A stretch of 64,000 nucleotides of DNA from Mesorhizobium sp. WSM3862 (GTDB lineage: Bacteria > Pseudomonadota > Alphaproteobacteria > Rhizobiales > Rhizobiaceae), in contig NZ_NSGE01000001.1 of assembly GCF_002294985.1 (NCBI RefSeq), forward strand, positions 248,001 to 312,000. Reading direction: 5' to 3'. A program made the translations under genes and the position numbers. Under the pieces are notes generated by a model, which searched no databases, was not told the DNA's origin, and saw nothing but the letters and a program-made list of their open reading frames with translations. This document shows positions 8,363 through 16,965 of this stretch, piece by piece; within the stretch, counting starts at the first letter, position 1; each line of letters starts with the position of its first letter.

Positions 8363-10093
8363 TTACTGCTGCTGCCAGCTCTTCACCAACTCGTCGTAGT
8401 TGATGGTGATCGGCTTTTCCTTTTCGTTCTCGATCTTCAACTGCGGCGCAAGGTTGCCCTTCGAGACCGCGTCCTTGTTCCAGTATTCGAGATCATGCTC
8501 TTCGGCCATCTTCGGGCCGATATCGCCCTGGACGCCCGACTTTTCGATGCGGCTCATGACCTTTTCCTGCTCGGCGCAAAGCGAGTCCATCGCTTCCTGC
8601 GCGGTCTTGGCGCCCGACGACGCATCGCCGATCGCCTGCCACCAGAGCTGAGCGAGCTTCGGATAGTCAGGCACGTTGGTGCCGGTCGGCGACCACTGGA
8701 CGCGGGCCGGCGATCGGTAGAACTCGATCAGGCCGCCGAGCTTCGGAGCACGCTCGGTGAAGCTCTTGTCGTGGATCGTGCTCTCGCGGATGAAGGTCAG
8801 GCCGACATGGCTCTTCTTCACGTCGACGGTCTTTGAGGTGACGAACTGGGCGTAAAGCCAGGCGGCCTTGGCGCGGTCGGTCGGCGTCGACTTCATCAAC
8901 GTCCAGGAACCCACGTCCTGGTAGCCGAGCTTCATGCCGTCCTTCCAGTAGACGCCGTGCGGCGACGGCGCCATGCGCCACTTCGGCGTGCCGTCGTCGT
9001 TCAGCACCGCCTTGGCGCTGGCGTCGACCATCGAGGCGGTGAAAGCAGTGTACCAGAAGATCTGCTGGGCCACCCCACCCTGCGCCGGAACCGGGCCGGA
9101 TTCGGAGAAGGTCATGCCCTGCGCTTCGGCCGGAGCGTAGGCCTTCAGCCAGTCGAGGTATTTCTGGATCGAGTAGACGGCAGCCGGACCATTCGTGTCG
9201 CCGCCGCGCGCGGTGCAGGAGCCCACGGGCCGCGAATTCTCGTCGACCTTGATGCCCCATTCGTCGACCGGCAGGCCGTTCGGAATGCCCTTGTCGCCGT
9301 TGCCGGCCATGGACAGCCAGGCGTCGGTGAACCGCCAGCCGAGCGATGGGTCCTTCTTGCCGTAGTCCATGTGGCCGTAGACCTTCTTGCCATCGATCTC
9401 GCGGCCGGTGAAGAACGCGGCGATGTCCTCATAGGCCGACCAGTTGACGGGAACGCCGAGGTCGTAGCCGTACTTGGCCTTGAAGTCGGCCTTGTTCTTC
9501 TCGTCGTTGAACCAGTCGTAGCGGAACCAGTAGAGGTTCGCGAACTGCTGGTCCGGCAGTTGATAGAGCTTCTTGTCGGGCGCCGTCGTGAACGAGGTGC
9601 CGATGAAGTCCTTCAGGTCGAGATTCGGATTGGTGACGTCCTTGCCGTCGCCTTCCATCCAGTCGGTCAGGTTGCGCACCTGCTGGTAGCGCCAGTGCGT
9701 GCCGATCAGGTCGGAGTCGTTGACCCAGCCGTCATAGAGGTTCTGACCGGTCTGCATCTGGGTCTGGATCTTCTCGACGACGTCACCTTCCTGGATCGTG
9801 TCGTGGGTGACCTTGATGCCAGTGATGGCCGAGAAGGCCGGCGCCAGCACCTGCGATTCATAGGAATGGGTGGCGATGGTTTCCGACACGACCTTGATGT
9901 CCATGCCGGCAAACGGCTTGGCTGCGTCGATGAACCACTGCATTTCCTTTTCCTGATCGGCGCGCGAAAGCGTCGACAGATCACCTATCTCCTTGTCGAG
10001 AAAGGCTTTTGCCTCGTCCATACCGGCATAGGCGTTACCTACGCCCAGCAATAGTGCAATGGCTGTCGTTGATGTAAAAATTTGCCGTCGCAT
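8363..10093 (-). CDS. glpV: Glycerol ABC transporter substrate-binding protein
   Basis: Periplasmic receptor of the rhizobial glycerol importer. The 576 residues begin with a signal peptide (MRRQIFTSTTAIALLLGVG, cleavage near NAYA-G). The mature protein is a long class of extracellular solute-binding protein, with hallmarks such as YQLPDQQFANLYWFRYDWF and SWTLMKSTPTDRAKAAWLYA in the hinge and C-lobe. It is larger than typical family-1 sugar binders (about 420 residues), as is usual for this branch. The gene follows glpU across a perfect hairpin, with GGAGG before its ATG. That arrangement fits a binding protein made in excess over the membrane parts. Confidence 0.9.
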   Translation of the reverse strand: MRRQIFTSTTAIALLLGVGNAYAGMDEAKAFLDKEIGDLSTLSRADQEKEMQWFIDAAKPFAGMDIKVVSETIATHSYESQVLAPAFSAITGIKVTHDTIQEGDVVEKIQTQMQTGQNLYDGWVNDSDLIGTHWRYQQVRNLTDWMEGDGKDVTNPNLDLKDFIGTSFTTAPDKKLYQLPDQQFANLYWFRYDWFNDEKNKADFKAKYGYDLGVPVNWSAYEDIAAFFTGREIDGKKVYGHMDYGKKDPSLGWRFTDAWLSMAGNGDKGIPNGLPVDEWGIKVDENSRPVGSCTARGGDTNGPAAVYSIQKYLDWLKAYAPAEAQGMTFSESGPVPAQGGVAQQIFWYTAFTASMVDASAKAVLNDDGTPKWRMAPSPHGVYWKDGMKLGYQDVGSWTLMKSTPTDRAKAAWLYAQFVTSKTVDVKKSHVGLTFIRESTIHDKSFTERAPKLGGLIEFYRSPARVQWSPTGTNVPDYPKLAQLWWQAIGDASSGAKTAQEAMDSLCAEQEKVMSRIEKSGVQGDIGPKMAEEHDLEYWNKDAVSKGNLAPQLKIENEKEKPITINYDELVKSWQQQ

Positions 10094-10128
10094 GTGTTTC
10101 CTCCAGTCTTAGGTTGCAAGTGCGATCT

Positions 10129-10156
10129 GGAGCGGCCGCCGGCACGCGGCCGCTCC
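10129..10156 (-). promoter_or_regulatory. Perfect hairpin between glpU and glpV
   Basis: A 10-bp perfect stem GGAGCGGCCG/CGGCCGCTCC with an 8-nt GC-rich loop sits in the 77-bp gap before the binding-protein gene. No T tract follows in the transcribed direction, so a processing or mRNA-stabilising role is more likely than termination. Confidence 0.65.
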
Positions 10157-10170
10157 AACTATTTCCCCCT

Positions 10171-10458
10171 CTATACGTATCGGAATACGCCGATCGCGTA
10201 GACCACGGAGAGAGCGAGAGCCCACCACAGGTTGGGTCCAACGAGACCCAGCCAAGCGAGATGGATAAAGGCGCTGCCGAGCAGCGACAGGAAGAGGCGG
10301 TCGCCGCGCGTCGTTTCGAAGCGCAGGATCCCAACGCGCGGGTTGCCGCCCGGCGAGGCATATTCCCAGGCCGCCATGCCGAACAGCAGCAGCAATACGG
10401 TTCCGAAGAAAGCCGCCGTCGGCAACGTCCACGCCATCCAGGAGAAGTCGAGGTTCAT
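10171..10458 (-). CDS. glpU: Small membrane subunit of the glycerol transporter (DUF2160)
   Basis: A 95-residue integral membrane protein with about three hydrophobic segments (LPTAAFFGTVLLLLFGMAAW, a middle one around FIHLAWLGLVGP, and WWALALSVVYAIGVF). DUF2160 proteins occur only beside glycerol-type ABC transporters of this kind, and the gene is glpU in Rhizobium leguminosarum. Its role in transport is not established. It is too short to be a permease and probably associates with GlpP/GlpQ. It starts 3 bp after the glpQ stop. Confidence 0.85.
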   Translation of the reverse strand: MNLDFSWMAWTLPTAAFFGTVLLLLFGMAAWEYASPGGNPRVGILRFETTRGDRLFLSLLGSAFIHLAWLGLVGPNLWWALALSVVYAIGVFRYV

Positions 10459-10461
10459 CGA

Positions 10462-11370
10462 TCACACCCTCCCCAGGGCGAAGCCCTTGGCGATATAGTT
10501 GCGCACAAACCAGATCACCAGCGCGCCGGGGATCAGCGTCAGCACGCCGGCTGCGGCGAGCAGCCCCCAGTCCATGCCGGCGGCCGAGACGGTGCGGGTC
10601 ATGGTGGCCGCGATCGGCTTGGCGTCGGTCGTCGTCAGCGTGCGGGCGATCAAAAGCTCCACCCAAGAGAACATGAAGCAGAAGAAGCAGGCGACGCCGA
10701 TGCCGCTCGCGATCAGTGGCATGAAGATCTTTACGAAGAAGCGCGGGAAGGAATAGCCGTCGATATAGGCGGTCTCGTCGATCTCCTTCGGCACCCCGGA
10801 CATGAAGCCTTCCAGGATCCATACCGCCAGCGGCACGTTGAACAGGCAGTGCGCCAGCGCCACGGCGATATGGGTGTCGATCAGGCCGAAGGCCGAATAG
10901 AGCTGGAAGAACGGCAGGGCAAACACCGCCGGCGGCGCCATGCGGTTCGTCAACAGCCAGAAGAACAGGTGCTTGTCGCCGAGGAAGCGGTAGCGCGAGA
11001 AGGCGTAGGCCGCGGGCAGCGCCACGGCCACCGAGATCACCATGTTCATCACCACATAGGTGATCGAATTGATGTAGCCCGAATACCAGGACGCATCGGT
11101 GAAGATGGTGCGGTAATTTGCCAGCGTCGGATTGTGCGGGAACAGCGTCAGCGACGACACGATCTCCGCATTGGTCTTGAAGCTCATGTTGATGAGCCAA
11201 TAGATCGGCAGCAGCAGCACGACGATGTAGAGCGTCGGCACAATCCACCACCAGCGCGATTCCTCGCCCCGGCGCCGCATCAGCTTCGCCACCTCGTCCT
11301 GCGAAAGGGTGCTGCCTACCTCGGTGACCGCCGCTTCGCTTACGCGTGTCGTCTCGTTTGCGCTCGCCAT
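10462..11370 (-). CDS. glpQ: Glycerol ABC transporter permease
   Basis: A 302-residue inner-membrane permease of the MalG-like class. The cytoplasmic N-terminus (about 45 residues) is followed by six predicted membrane spans. The ATPase-coupling EAA loop is visible as PKEIDETAYIDGYSFPRFF, about 90 residues from the C-terminus. It pairs with GlpP, whose gene ends 1 bp upstream. The gene name follows the rhizobial glp operon and should not be confused with glycerophosphodiester phosphodiesterase GlpQ of enterics. Confidence 0.9.
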   Translation of the reverse strand: MASANETTRVSEAAVTEVGSTLSQDEVAKLMRRRGEESRWWWIVPTLYIVVLLLPIYWLINMSFKTNAEIVSSLTLFPHNPTLANYRTIFTDASWYSGYINSITYVVMNMVISVAVALPAAYAFSRYRFLGDKHLFFWLLTNRMAPPAVFALPFFQLYSAFGLIDTHIAVALAHCLFNVPLAVWILEGFMSGVPKEIDETAYIDGYSFPRFFVKIFMPLIASGIGVACFFCFMFSWVELLIARTLTTTDAKPIAATMTRTVSAAGMDWGLLAAAGVLTLIPGALVIWFVRNYIAKGFALGRV

Positions 11371-11371
11371 C

Positions 11372-12238
11372 TCAGCGCTCCGCGTCGTAGTTGGTCATCA
11401 CGGTGTAGAACACCCACGACAACAACAGGATGATCAGGAAATAGACCAGCGACATGGCCGCCGCCGGACCGAGATCGAACTGACCGAGCGCCATCTTGAC
11501 GAGGTCGATCGACAGGAAGGTGGTCGAATTGCCGGGACCGCCGCCGGTGACGACGAAGGGCTCGGTATAGATCATGAAGGAGTCCATGAAGCGCAGCAGC
11601 ACCGCGATCAGCAGCACGCGCTGCATCTTCGGCAGTTGGATGTAGCGGAACACCGCCCACCGCGAGGCGCCGTCGATCTTGGCCGCCTGGTAGAAGGCGT
11701 CAGGGATTGAAACCAGGCCGGCATAGCAGAGCAGCACGACCAGGCTCGTCCAGTGCCAGACGTCCATGATGATGACGGTGACCCACGCGTCGATCGGATC
11801 CTGGACATAGTTGTAGTCGATGCCGAATGCGTTGACGTAGTAGCCGAGCAGGCCAATGTCGTTGCGGCCGAACACCTGCCAGATCGTGCCGACAACGTTC
11901 CATGGGATGAGCAGCGGCAGCGCCATCAGCACCAGGCAGACCGGCACGCCCCAGCCCTTCTTCGGCATGTTGAGCGCTATGAAGATGCCGAGCGGCACCT
12001 CGATCGCCAGGATGATGAAGGAGAAGATCAGGTTGCGCGCCATCGCTTCCCAGAAGCGGTCGGACGCCAGCAACTCCTCGAACCACTCGGTGCCGGCCCA
12101 GAAGAAGACATTGTTGCCGAACGTGTCCTGCACCGAATAGTTGACGACGGTCATCAGCGGAATGACGGCGGAGAAGGCCACCAGCACCAACACCGGCAGG
12201 ACGAGGAACCAGGCTTTGTTGTTCCAGGTCTTTTCCAT
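11372..12238 (-). CDS. glpP: Glycerol ABC transporter permease
   Basis: A 288-residue MalF/UgpA-like permease with six hydrophobic spans. The EAA loop is SIPDAFYQAAKIDGASRW, followed by the conserved FRYIQLPKMQ. A large periplasmic loop between spans 1 and 2 (FGNNVFFWAGTEWFEELLAS) may contact GlpV. The gene begins on the base after the glpT TAG stop (zero gap), which implies coupled translation. Nothing in the sequence suggests loss of function. Confidence 0.9.
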   Translation of the reverse strand: MEKTWNNKAWFLVLPVLVLVAFSAVIPLMTVVNYSVQDTFGNNVFFWAGTEWFEELLASDRFWEAMARNLIFSFIILAIEVPLGIFIALNMPKKGWGVPVCLVLMALPLLIPWNVVGTIWQVFGRNDIGLLGYYVNAFGIDYNYVQDPIDAWVTVIIMDVWHWTSLVVLLCYAGLVSIPDAFYQAAKIDGASRWAVFRYIQLPKMQRVLLIAVLLRFMDSFMIYTEPFVVTGGGPGNSTTFLSIDLVKMALGQFDLGPAAAMSLVYFLIILLLSWVFYTVMTNYDAER

Positions 12239-13306
12239 CTACGCCCCCATCTCGACGCGCCATGAATCGGCATAGATGTTGATGCCGGCCGGATCGAAGC
12301 GGACCCGGGGTTCGGCCGGCACTTCATCGTCCTCGCCGATGACGGCGGCGATCTCTTTGCCCTCGAGATTGGCGCGAACCACCTTATGGCGGCCAACATC
12401 CTCGACCTTGCTGACTGACACCGCCATGCCTTCGCGGCCGAGCCGGACATACTCGGGACGGATGCCGAGCTCGACGAGACCGGCTTCGGCCTTGGGTGCG
12501 CCCGGCAGTTCGATGCGCTGCGAACCGAGCAAAGCCGTCCTGCCTTCGAGCGCAACCGGAAGCACATTCATGCCAGGCGAACCGATGAAATAGCCGACGA
12601 AGGTGTGGCGCGGCCGCTCGAACAGCTCGGCCGGCGTGCCGATCTGCACGATCTCGCCGTCATACATGACCACGACGCGATCGGCGAAAGTCAGCGCTTC
12701 GGTCTGGTCGTGCGTGACGTAGACCATGGTGTAGCCGAAGCGGCGATGCAGTTGCTTCAGCTGCGAACGCAGCACCCATTTCATATGCGGATCGATGACG
12801 GTGAGCGGCTCGTCAAACAGGATGGCGTTGACGTCCGAGCGCACCAGTCCTCGACCGAGCGAGATCTTCTGCTTCTGGTCGGCGGTCAGCCGGCGCGCCT
12901 TCCGGTTCGCCATCGAGGCGAGATCGATCATGTCGAGCGTCTCGCGCACCTTGCGGTCGACATCGGCCTCCGGCACGCGGCGGTTGCGCAGCGGAAAGGC
13001 CAGATTGTCGTAGACGGTCATGGTGTCGTAGATGACCGGGAATTGGAACACCTGGGCGATATTGCGCTCCTGCGTCGACAGATTGGTCACGTTCCGGCCG
13101 TTGAACAGGAGCTGGCCGTGCGAGGGATGGAGCAGCCCCGAGATGATGTTGAGCAAGGTGGTCTTGCCGCAGCCGGACGGCCCGAGCAGCGCATAGGCGC
13201 CGCCGTCCTCGAAGGTGTGATGCACCTCCTTCAGCGCGAAATCCGAATCCTCCTTTGGATTAGTCAGGTAGGAGTGGCGGATGTGGTTGACGTCGATGCG
13301 TGCCAT
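12239..13306 (-). CDS. glpT: Glycerol ABC transporter ATPase with degenerate signature motif
   Basis: A 355-residue ATP-binding subunit (not the enteric G3P antiporter GlpT). Walker A is GPSGCGKTT (42-50), Walker B is ILFDE (162-166), and the H-loop is intact at H199 (YVTHDQTEA). The ABC signature, normally LSGGQ, reads LTADQ (140-144), followed by KQKISLGRGLVR. The C-terminal 110 residues are a MalK-like regulatory TOBE region. The ATG at 13306 has GGAGGAA upstream. The altered signature means the ATP site completed by this subunit is probably weak; the complementary defect in GlpS is described in the findings. Confidence 0.92.
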   Translation of the reverse strand: MARIDVNHIRHSYLTNPKEDSDFALKEVHHTFEDGGAYALLGPSGCGKTTLLNIISGLLHPSHGQLLFNGRNVTNLSTQERNIAQVFQFPVIYDTMTVYDNLAFPLRNRRVPEADVDRKVRETLDMIDLASMANRKARRLTADQKQKISLGRGLVRSDVNAILFDEPLTVIDPHMKWVLRSQLKQLHRRFGYTMVYVTHDQTEALTFADRVVVMYDGEIVQIGTPAELFERPRHTFVGYFIGSPGMNVLPVALEGRTALLGSQRIELPGAPKAEAGLVELGIRPEYVRLGREGMAVSVSKVEDVGRHKVVRANLEGKEIAAVIGEDDEVPAEPRVRFDPAGINIYADSWRVEMGA

Positions 13307-13316
13307 CGCTTCCTCC

Positions 13317-14396
13317 TCAGGCCGCCAGCTTCGACGCCGTCACCGCACGGCCGTTCTGGTCGAAGACCATGATGTGGCGCGGGTCGATGAACACCTCGAC
13401 CTCGTCGTCGGTCTCGAAATCGAGAATGCCGTGCGCGAGCATCACCCAGCGCGCATCGGCGAAGTCGAGATGGACGAAGCTTTCCGAGCCGGTGATCTCG
13501 GTGATGGTGACCTTGGCCCGCACCGGCACGGCGCCGGCGTTGGGACGCTCGAGCGACAAATGGTGCGGCTGGAAGCCGATCGTGTAGCTGGCATCCGGAA
13601 TGCCGAGCAGTTCCGGCGGCACCGGCAGCTTGACGCCGCCTTCGAGAAGGAAATCCGATCCCTTCTTGGCGAGAACAATGGTGTTGAGCGGAGGGTCGGC
13701 GAAGGTCCGCGCCGTCACCAGGTCGACCGGCTTGCGGAACACCTCGACGGTTGGGCCGAACTGCGTGACGCGGCCTTCCGAAAGCGTTGCCGTGTTGCCG
13801 CCGAGCAAAAGCGCCTCGTGCGGCTCGGTCGTGGCATAGACGAAGATGGTGCCCGCCGCGGCGAAAATCTTCGGCAATTCGGCGCGCAACTCTTCACGCA
13901 GCTTGTAGTCGAGATTGGCGAGCGGCTCGTCGAGCAGCACCAGGCTGGCGTTCTTGACGATGGCGCGGGCGAGCGCCGTGCGCTGCTGCTGGCCGCCCGA
14001 GAGGTTGAGCGGCGTGCGGTCGAGATAGGGCGTGAGCTTGAGAAGTGCCGCAGCGTTGCGGACCTCCTTGTCGATCCTGGCCTGTTCGATGCCGGCAACC
14101 CGAAGCGGCGAGGCGATGTTCTCGTACACCGTCATCGCCGGATAGTTGATGAATTGCTGGTAGACCATGGCGACGTTGCGCTTCTGCACCGGCTGTCCGG
14201 TGACGTCCTTGCCGTCGAACCACACGGAGCCCGAAGTTGGCGCGTCGAGCCCGGCCATCAGCCGCATCAGGCTGGTCTTGCCGGAAAGCGTCGGCCCGAG
14301 CAGGACATTCAGCGAGCCGTGCTGAAGCGTCAGCGACACGTCGCGGATATGCTCCTGCGCGCCGACCGTCTTCGTCACGTTCCTCAGTTCCAGCAT
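13317..14396 (-). CDS. glpS: Glycerol ABC transporter ATPase lacking the H-loop histidine
   Basis: A 359-residue ATP-binding subunit. Walker A is GPTLSGKT (34-41), the signature LSGGQ is canonical (132-136), and Walker B is LVLLDE (152-157). Where the switch histidine is expected the sequence reads ATTEPHEA (188-195), with Thr190 in the His position. A MalK-like C-terminal domain follows. The start at 14396 is set by GGAGGAGG just upstream; the longer frame to 14453 would overlap glpD. With GlpT it should form a heterodimer, and each partner keeps the motif the other has lost. Confidence 0.92.
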   Translation of the reverse strand: MLELRNVTKTVGAQEHIRDVSLTLQHGSLNVLLGPTLSGKTSLMRLMAGLDAPTSGSVWFDGKDVTGQPVQKRNVAMVYQQFINYPAMTVYENIASPLRVAGIEQARIDKEVRNAAALLKLTPYLDRTPLNLSGGQQQRTALARAIVKNASLVLLDEPLANLDYKLREELRAELPKIFAAAGTIFVYATTEPHEALLLGGNTATLSEGRVTQFGPTVEVFRKPVDLVTARTFADPPLNTIVLAKKGSDFLLEGGVKLPVPPELLGIPDASYTIGFQPHHLSLERPNAGAVPVRAKVTITEITGSESFVHLDFADARWVMLAHGILDFETDDEVEVFIDPRHIMVFDQNGRAVTASKLAA

Positions 14397-14433
14397 CACG
14401 CCTCCTCCCAGGCCTTGCGCATCCGCTCGATCC

Positions 14434-15960
14434 TCATTCCGCCGCGGCGACATGGCGGCTGCTCAACCCGCGCATGAATTCTTCCAATGCCGCCGTCTGC
14501 TCGCGGCTGAAATGCAGGCCGCGTTTGGTCCTGCGCCACAGCACGTCCTCGGCGGTGATCGCCCACTCGTTCTCGACCAGGTAGCGCACCTCGGCTTCGT
14601 AGAGGTCCGCACCGAAATTGCGGCCGAGATCGGCATTCGACTTGGCGAGGCCAAGCAGCTTCTCCGCGCACGTGCCGTAAAGCCGGGTCAACCTGCGTGC
14701 CAGCCGTTGGTCGAGGAACGGATAGGCGTTCTTGAGCCTCGATACCTGCGCGTCGAACCCGGTCGCCGGAAAATCGCCGCCGGGCAGCGGCGCGTTGGCG
14801 GTCCATGGCTTGCCGCGCTTGCCGAGAAAGCCTTCGATCTTCTCCAGCATCGATTCCGCCAGCCGGCGGAACGTGGTAATCTTGCCGCCGAAGGCGTTGA
14901 GCAAGGGGGCAGCACCCTCCCCGCCATCGGCCTTCAGCACATAGTCGCGCGTCGCCTCCTGCGCCTTCGAGGCGCCGTCGTCATAAAGCGGGCGCACCGC
15001 CGAATAGGTCCAGACGATGTCCGAACGCTTGACCGGCTGGGCGAAATATTCGCTCGCGGCGGCGCAAAGATAGTCGATCTCGGCATCGCTGATCTTCACC
15101 TCATGCGGATCGCCCGGAAAGTCGCGGTCGGTGGTGCCGATCAGCGTGAACTCTTCCTCGTAAGGAATGGCGAAGATGATGCGCCCGTCCTTGTTCTGAA
15201 AGAAATAGGCGCGCGGATCGTTGAACTTCTTGCCGATGACGATGTGGCTGCCCTGCACCAGCCGAACATTGTGCACATCGTTCTGGCCGACCGATTTTGC
15301 CAGCACCTGATCCACCCAGGGCCCGGCGGCGTTGACGAGAAGACGGGCGCGGACTTCCTCGGTCTCGCCGGTCAGCACGTTCTGGATCTTGATCGTCCAC
15401 AGCGCGCTCTCGCGGCGCGCGCTGACCACCTTGGTGCGAGTGCGGATGACGGCGCCGCGGTCGGCCGCGTCGCGGGCATTGAGCGCCACCAGGCGGGCAT
15501 CGTTGACCCAGCCGTCCGAATATTCGAACGCCTTGCGGAACAGCGGCTTCAGCGGCTTGCCGGCCGGATCGGTGGCCATGTCCAGCGTCTTGGTCGCCGG
15601 CAGCAGCTTGCGCCCGCCGATATGGTCGTAAAGGAAAAGGCCGAGCCGGATCAGCCAGGCCGGACGCAGGCCCTTGGCGTAGGGCAGCACGAAGCGCATC
15701 GGCCAGATGATATGCGGCGCGTTCTTCCACAGAACCTCGCGCTCCATCAGCGCTTCGCGCACCAGCCGGAATTCGTAGAACTCGAGATAGCGCAACCCGC
15801 CATGGATCAGTTTAGTCGAGCCGGAGGAAGTCCCGCTGGCGAGATCGTTCATCTCGGCGAGGTATACGGAAAATCCACGGCCAACGGCGTCGCGGGCGAT
15901 GCCGCAGCCATTGATGCCGCCGCCTATGACAAAAATGTCATGGATCGGAGATGCGTCCAC
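14434..15960 (-). CDS. glpD: Aerobic glycerol-3-phosphate dehydrogenase
   Basis: A 508-residue membrane-associated flavoenzyme that oxidises glycerol-3-phosphate to dihydroxyacetone phosphate and feeds electrons to quinone. The N-terminal FAD fold reads FVIGGGINGCGIARDAVGRG, followed by SGTSSGSTKLIHGGLRYLE and, later, LIGTTDRDFPGDP. The C-terminal helical domain is complete. It is the first structural gene after glpR, 126 bp downstream of the regulator. A perfect palindrome 38-49 bp before its start is a good candidate operator. Confidence 0.96.
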   Translation of the reverse strand: MDASPIHDIFVIGGGINGCGIARDAVGRGFSVYLAEMNDLASGTSSGSTKLIHGGLRYLEFYEFRLVREALMEREVLWKNAPHIIWPMRFVLPYAKGLRPAWLIRLGLFLYDHIGGRKLLPATKTLDMATDPAGKPLKPLFRKAFEYSDGWVNDARLVALNARDAADRGAVIRTRTKVVSARRESALWTIKIQNVLTGETEEVRARLLVNAAGPWVDQVLAKSVGQNDVHNVRLVQGSHIVIGKKFNDPRAYFFQNKDGRIIFAIPYEEEFTLIGTTDRDFPGDPHEVKISDAEIDYLCAAASEYFAQPVKRSDIVWTYSAVRPLYDDGASKAQEATRDYVLKADGGEGAAPLLNAFGGKITTFRRLAESMLEKIEGFLGKRGKPWTANAPLPGGDFPATGFDAQVSRLKNAYPFLDQRLARRLTRLYGTCAEKLLGLAKSNADLGRNFGADLYEAEVRYLVENEWAITAEDVLWRRTKRGLHFSREQTAALEEFMRGLSSRHVAAAE

Positions 15961-15997
15961 AGGGTTCCTCCACGATTTCGCATTGCACCATTTTTGT

Positions 15998-16009
15998 GTT
16001 TCGCGAAAC
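15998..16009. promoter_or_regulatory. Candidate GlpR operator upstream of glpD
   Basis: GTTTCGCGAAAC is a perfect 12-bp palindrome in the glpR-glpD gap. A second, wider pair (ATTTCG at 16022 and CGAAAT at 16048) flanks the adjacent 30 bp. TTCG/CGAA half-sites fit the DeoR-family GlpR operators known in enterics, but regulation here is inferred. Confidence 0.5.
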
Positions 16010-16086
16010 CGTGGCGGGATTATTTCGAACTCGATCCGAATGTCAAACGAAATATCACAGATGCGTGAGATGTCCGTGAAGAGACT

Positions 16087-16854
16087 CTATCCGAGCGCTG
16101 TCTCGATCAAACGAACCTCCGTTTCCTCGCAAATCCGGCGCACCGAAGGAATGTCGCAACGGTCGGTGATGAAGGTGTTCACCTGCGACAGGTGACCAAT
16201 GCGAACCGGCGCCGTGCGCTCGAATTTTGTCCGGTCGGAGACGAGAATCACATGACGCGCATTGGCGATGATGGCCTGCGCCACTTTCACTTCGCGAAAG
16301 TCGAAGTCGAGCAGCGCGCCGTCATGGTCGATGGCCGAGGCGCCGATGACGGCGTAGTCGACTTTGAACTGGCGAATGAAATCCACCGCGGCCTCACCGA
16401 CGACGCCGCCGTCGGAGCCGCGTACAACGCCGCCGGCGATCACCACCTCGATCGAAGGATAGATCCGCATCCTATTGGCAACGTTGATGTTATTGGTGAT
16501 GACCATAAGCCCGTTATGGTCGAGAAGCGCCTTCGAGACGGCTTCCGTCGTGGTGCCTATATTGATGAACAGCGAGGCGTTGTCGGGAATGAGCCTGGCC
16601 GCGGCGCGGCCGATCGCTTCCTTCTCATCGGCAGCGATTTTGCGCCGCGCCTCGTATTCCATGTTCTCGATGCCGGACGGGAACAGCGCCCCGCCATGGA
16701 TGCGCGTCAGCAACCGCTGGTCACAGAGGTCGTTGAGGTCCTTGCGGATGGTCTGCGGCGTCACGCTGAAATGTGTCGCCAGGTCGTCGACCAGCACCCG
16801 GCCGTTGTCCTTCGCCATCTGGATGATCTCGGCGTGGCGTGGCGAAAGGAACAT
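16087..16854 (-). CDS. glpR: DeoR-family repressor of the glycerol operon
   Basis: A 255-residue DeoR regulator. The N-terminal winged helix is residues 7-57 (RHAEIIQMAKDNGRVLVDDL, then FSVTPQTIRKDLNDL and RIHGGA). It is followed by the phosphosugar-sensing DeoR C-terminal domain (NIGTTTEAVSKALL, then VIAGGVVRGSDGGVVGEAA). Known GlpR proteins are released from DNA by glycerol-3-phosphate. Its position as first gene of the operon and the inverted repeat just upstream suggest autoregulation. DeoR paralogs are hard to tell apart by sequence alone; the assignment rests on context. Confidence 0.92.
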   Translation of the reverse strand: MFLSPRHAEIIQMAKDNGRVLVDDLATHFSVTPQTIRKDLNDLCDQRLLTRIHGGALFPSGIENMEYEARRKIAADEKEAIGRAAARLIPDNASLFINIGTTTEAVSKALLDHNGLMVITNNINVANRMRIYPSIEVVIAGGVVRGSDGGVVGEAAVDFIRQFKVDYAVIGASAIDHDGALLDFDFREVKVAQAIIANARHVILVSDRTKFERTAPVRIGHLSQVNTFITDRCDIPSVRRICEETEVRLIETALG

Positions 16855-16868
16855 CCGCTACCCTTCAT

Positions 16869-16901
16869 TTTCGTTTTTTCCGTCTATATCGGAAAACGAA
16901 A
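16869..16901. promoter_or_regulatory. Candidate GlpR operator upstream of glpR
   Basis: Perfect 9-bp arms TTTCGTTTT and AAAACGAAA, separated by 15 bp, lie 15-47 bp upstream of the glpR start. They share the TTTCG/CGAAA core with the palindrome before glpD, consistent with one protein binding both. Confidence 0.5.
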
Positions 16902-16965
16902 GTGATGGAAAGGGGCAAGCCGGCTAACGAACTTCACCTTCTCGCAAAGGCAAACCGGTCCGCAA

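Noticed and set aside
12720..12890. Treating glpT as a pseudogene because of its LTADQ signature
   Set aside because: The frame is intact, all other ATPase motifs are present and the partner subunit compensates.
14452..16068. 538-codon plus-strand frame antisense to glpD
   Set aside because: Long antisense frames are expected in GC-rich coding DNA; the sequence is low in hydrophobic order and glpD on the other strand is unambiguous. The same holds for 7214-8836 and 10114-11433.
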